Below are positions 31,488 to 33,549 of a DNA stretch of 33,549 bases, in pieces (positions within the stretch are counted from its first letter, which is position 1; each line of letters begins with the position of its first letter). Source of the DNA: CAZVPF01 sp964628195 (GTDB taxonomy: Bacteria; Planctomycetota; Phycisphaerae; Sedimentisphaerales; Anaerohalosphaeraceae); the NCBI GenBank assembly GCA_964628195.1, contig CAZVPF010000033.1, positions 1 to 33,549 of the forward strand. The letters run 5' to 3'. The translations under genes were made by a program, and so were the position numbers. Below the pieces are notes generated by a model. It saw only the letters and a program-made list of their open reading frames with translations, was not told the DNA's origin and ran no database searches.

Positions 31488-33311
31488 ATGGTTGAATCGC
31501 TGAATCTCCTCGACTGGTTTGTAATAGTTGGTTTCATATTAACAATGCTCGGTGTCGGAGCGCTTTTTACGCGCAAAGCCGGCGGCGACATTGAATCCTT
31601 CTTTGTCTCCAATCGTTCCCTGCCATGGTATATCGCTGGCGGCTCCCTTATCGCGACCAGCTTCGCAGCCGACACGCCTTTGTGGGTCACCTCGCTTGTC
31701 CGCAAGTACGGTGTTTATTATATATGGCAGTACTGGTCCCCGCTTATCGGGGCCAGCCTGACGATAGTGCTTTTTGCCCGGCTATGGAGGAGGCTGGGCG
31801 TTATGACTGATATAGAGTTTTTGGAGATACGTTACAAAGGAGCAGCGGCAAAGTTTTTACGCTTTTTCTCCGGCGGAATGCTCTCGCTGTTTTTATGCCC
31901 GCTGATCATCGGCTGGGTCACCAAGGCTATGGAAACAATCAGCCGGGAAGCAATGGGCATCCCCGCAGAGTATCAGCTATGGTCGACCGCGGGGGTAGTG
32001 CTGGTCGCCCTTGCGCTTTGCGCTCTCTCCGGCCTTTACGGTGTTGTATATACCGACTTCCTTCAGTTTATCGTGGCCACGTTCGGTACGGTGCTTCTTG
32101 CAGTAGTGGCCGTAAACCATGTAGGCGGGCTTGGCGCAATGGCAGACAAACTCTCGGCGATGGGCGACTGGAACGGCCATAACCTCAACATCGCTCCCGA
32201 AATCGGCCCTTCACCAACACAAATGTCCGTATGGAACGCCGTCGGGTATTTCGGGGTGCTGTGGCTCACCGTGGCGGTTTCAGGCGGCTACCAGGCCCAG
32301 CGGCTACTCGCATGCAAGGACTGGCGGCACTCCACACTCGCCATGTTCATGCACACAGTTTGTTATTTCGGGCTTGTATGCTGGCCGTGGATAATCGTGG
32401 CGCTTTGTTCGGTAATTATTTTTCCGACTCTCGGCGAGGGGGTTACAGATGACTTCGCTTACCCGAGAATGATTGTAACGCTCCTGCCCGGCGGCCTGCG
32501 CGGGATGGTTATCGCGGCGATGCTCGCGGCGTTTGTCTCCACGATAAGCACAATGTTCAACTGGGGCTCTTCATACCTGGTTAATGACCTATATAAACGC
32601 TTTGTAGTTACGGAGGCTTCGAATAAACACTACGTCTGGGTCGCTCGATTGGGAACGCTTCTTATGGCCGTGGCAGGCGGAACGATCTCCTTTTTGGCAA
32701 AAGATATTCAGCAGCTTCTGGCGATAAGCTTCGTGTTCGGCTCATCCTTCGCCGTCGTCGCTTTGCTCCGCTGGTTCTGGTGGAGGCTGAACGCCTGGGG
32801 CGACCTTGCAGCTACCGCCGCGGCGTGGATAATAACTCCGCTTCTGCTTTTTACGACGGTTTTCAACGGCCCGGCTGCAGCTGTGCTCGGACTGGAAGAG
32901 GGTGTCGAATTCAATGCCGACCCCGACCTGATGGGAGCAAGGATGACCTTTGTAATATTAACTGTTTCGTTGGTCGCAATCGTAGTCTCTTACCTCACCA
33001 GGCCGACCGACATGGAGGTGCTCAAGAGTTTCGTATTAAAGGCCAGACCGTTCAGTTTTTTCTGGAAGCCGGTCATAAAACAACTCGACCAGGAATACCA
33101 CTCACAGGAAGGTTTTGTTCATACTTTAATTTCATGGATTATCGCTGTTGCTTGTGTTACATCGCTGATATTCGGCATAGGCAAACTGCTTTTGGGAAGA
33201 CCTGTTATGGGCGTTATATTGCTCGCAGTGTTCGCTGTTACACTGGTCATTACATATCGCAGGATAAATGCCGACTTTCAAACCAGCGGTGAAAACTTCC
33301 CAAGTGATTAG
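31488..33311 (+). CDS. Sodium:solute symporter (SSS family)
   Basis: 607 aa with about 14 membrane helices. The N-terminus LDWFVIVGFILTMLGVGALF, then ESFFVSNRSLPWYIAGGSLI and ATSFAADTPL is the diagnostic SSS start, followed by QYWSPLIGASLTIVLFARLW, RLGVMTDIEFLEIRYKG, LSGLYGVVYTDFLQFIVATF and STISTMFNWGSSYLVNDLYK. Members carry sugars, amino acids, nucleosides or vitamins with Na+; those beside planctomycete sulfatase and sugar-catabolic genes are presumed sugar carriers. It follows the transposase remnant and probably has its own promoter. It may be a second uptake route for the same locus. Confidence 0.9.
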   Translation: MVESLNLLDWFVIVGFILTMLGVGALFTRKAGGDIESFFVSNRSLPWYIAGGSLIATSFAADTPLWVTSLVRKYGVYYIWQYWSPLIGASLTIVLFARLWRRLGVMTDIEFLEIRYKGAAAKFLRFFSGGMLSLFLCPLIIGWVTKAMETISREAMGIPAEYQLWSTAGVVLVALALCALSGLYGVVYTDFLQFIVATFGTVLLAVVAVNHVGGLGAMADKLSAMGDWNGHNLNIAPEIGPSPTQMSVWNAVGYFGVLWLTVAVSGGYQAQRLLACKDWRHSTLAMFMHTVCYFGLVCWPWIIVALCSVIIFPTLGEGVTDDFAYPRMIVTLLPGGLRGMVIAAMLAAFVSTISTMFNWGSSYLVNDLYKRFVVTEASNKHYVWVARLGTLLMAVAGGTISFLAKDIQQLLAISFVFGSSFAVVALLRWFWWRLNAWGDLAATAAAWIITPLLLFTTVFNGPAAAVLGLEEGVEFNADPDLMGARMTFVILTVSLVAIVVSYLTRPTDMEVLKSFVLKARPFSFFWKPVIKQLDQEYHSQEGFVHTLISWIIAVACVTSLIFGIGKLLLGRPVMGVILLAVFAVTLVITYRRINADFQTSGENFPSD

Positions 33312-33444
33312 AACAGCCGCCTATTCGTAAAAAATCAAGCAGTCTGTTAGACACTTTCTAAAAATTTTTCGCGCGCGATCAATTTTAGACTTGCGCTCTC
33401 TTTAATCATCTGTCATACTTGCTCAAAAACAGAAAGGATGCCTG

Positions 33445-33537
33445 ATGAATATCAAAGAGATCACGCCGGGTGGTTGCCGGCTTGTGGTCATTTATGAAAA
33501 GTCATTACCTGAGCAACAGGATATATGCAGATTATGA
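33445..33537 (+). CDS. Very short ORF near the window end, doubtful
   Basis: An ATG at 33445 with AAAGGA about 7 nt upstream opens 30 codons (MNIKEITPGGCRLVVIYEKS, ending QQDICRL) before TGA. The start context is good but the product is too short to recognise and may be a truncated gene. The remaining stretch 33312-33444 is AT-rich with a small GTCTgttAGAC hairpin near 33342-33352 and shows no gene. Confidence 0.2.
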   Translation: MNIKEITPGGCRLVVIYEKSLPEQQDICRL

Positions 33538-33549
33538 TGATATTTTTGA

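Noticed and set aside
113..33311. CRISPR arrays, tRNA or rRNA genes
   Set aside because: No regularly spaced repeat series and no cloverleaf or conserved rRNA segments were noticed on either strand, though weak tRNAs cannot be fully excluded by eye.
33312..33444. An attachment site, integron recombination site or terminator after the symporter
   Set aside because: Only a 4-bp GTCT/AGAC stem and AT-rich sequence are visible. There are no paired cores or repeats to support a site.

Overview
The window reads like a chromosomal accessory locus of a Planctomycetes/PVC-type marine bacterium, most like the Phycisphaerae/Sedimentisphaerales. This is inferred from the combination of FGly sulfatases with twin-arginine leaders, a PEP-CTERM tail, dockerin-like Asp-rich C-terminal repeats without cohesins, a type IV pseudopilin-like protein, a LacI/AraC hybrid (XylR-type) regulator and many secreted beta-helix proteins. 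No marker gene fixes the taxon. No tRNA, rRNA, CRISPR or replication origin was seen.

Region 1 (1-3042) looks like a decayed mobile-element or prophage flank. It holds the 3' end of a DNA methyltransferase, a HepT/MntA toxin-antitoxin pair, a PIN/RHH toxin-antitoxin pair with a clear promoter, operator and terminators, a three-gene minus-strand operon (frameshifted small protein, small hypothetical protein, HARE-HTH protein), and two small plus-strand ORFs, the second of which appears truncated.

Region 2 (3032-30932) is a polysaccharide-utilisation locus. A minus-strand XylR-like regulator with a probably leaderless, self-operated promoter faces a plus-strand series of genes. First come two paralogous secreted dockerin proteins, a pseudopilin, a sulfatase, a cytoplasmic GH36 alpha-galactosidase and a second sulfatase. 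These are followed by a 944-aa module/beta-helix/dockerin protein, a frameshifted PEP-CTERM protein, a UroD-like protein, two more beta-helix proteins, a third sulfatase, a GPH-type sugar symporter and a fourth beta-helix/dockerin protein. The series ends with a cytoplasmic FGGY kinase, an L-fucose-isomerase-like protein and a class II (FBP/tagatose-type) aldolase.

Region 3 (30933-33549) holds a 5'-truncated, frameshifted transposase remnant, a sodium:solute symporter and a short tail with no convincing gene.

Working model (inference): exported sulfatases and beta-helix enzymes (GH141-like in architecture) strip and cleave a sulfated, probably fucose- and galactose-containing glycan outside the cytoplasm. 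The GPH and SSS transporters import sugars, GH36 removes alpha-galactose inside the cell, and isomerase, kinase and aldolase feed the deoxysugar or pentose into central metabolism. A roughly 190-residue N-terminal module occurs four times with dockerin, PEP-CTERM or enzyme C-termini, suggesting a shared surface-display or binding part. Two of these genes share an ungapped upstream element, TTGTCGCAAA-N12-TATT-N4-AGATTA, that may tie them to one regulator.
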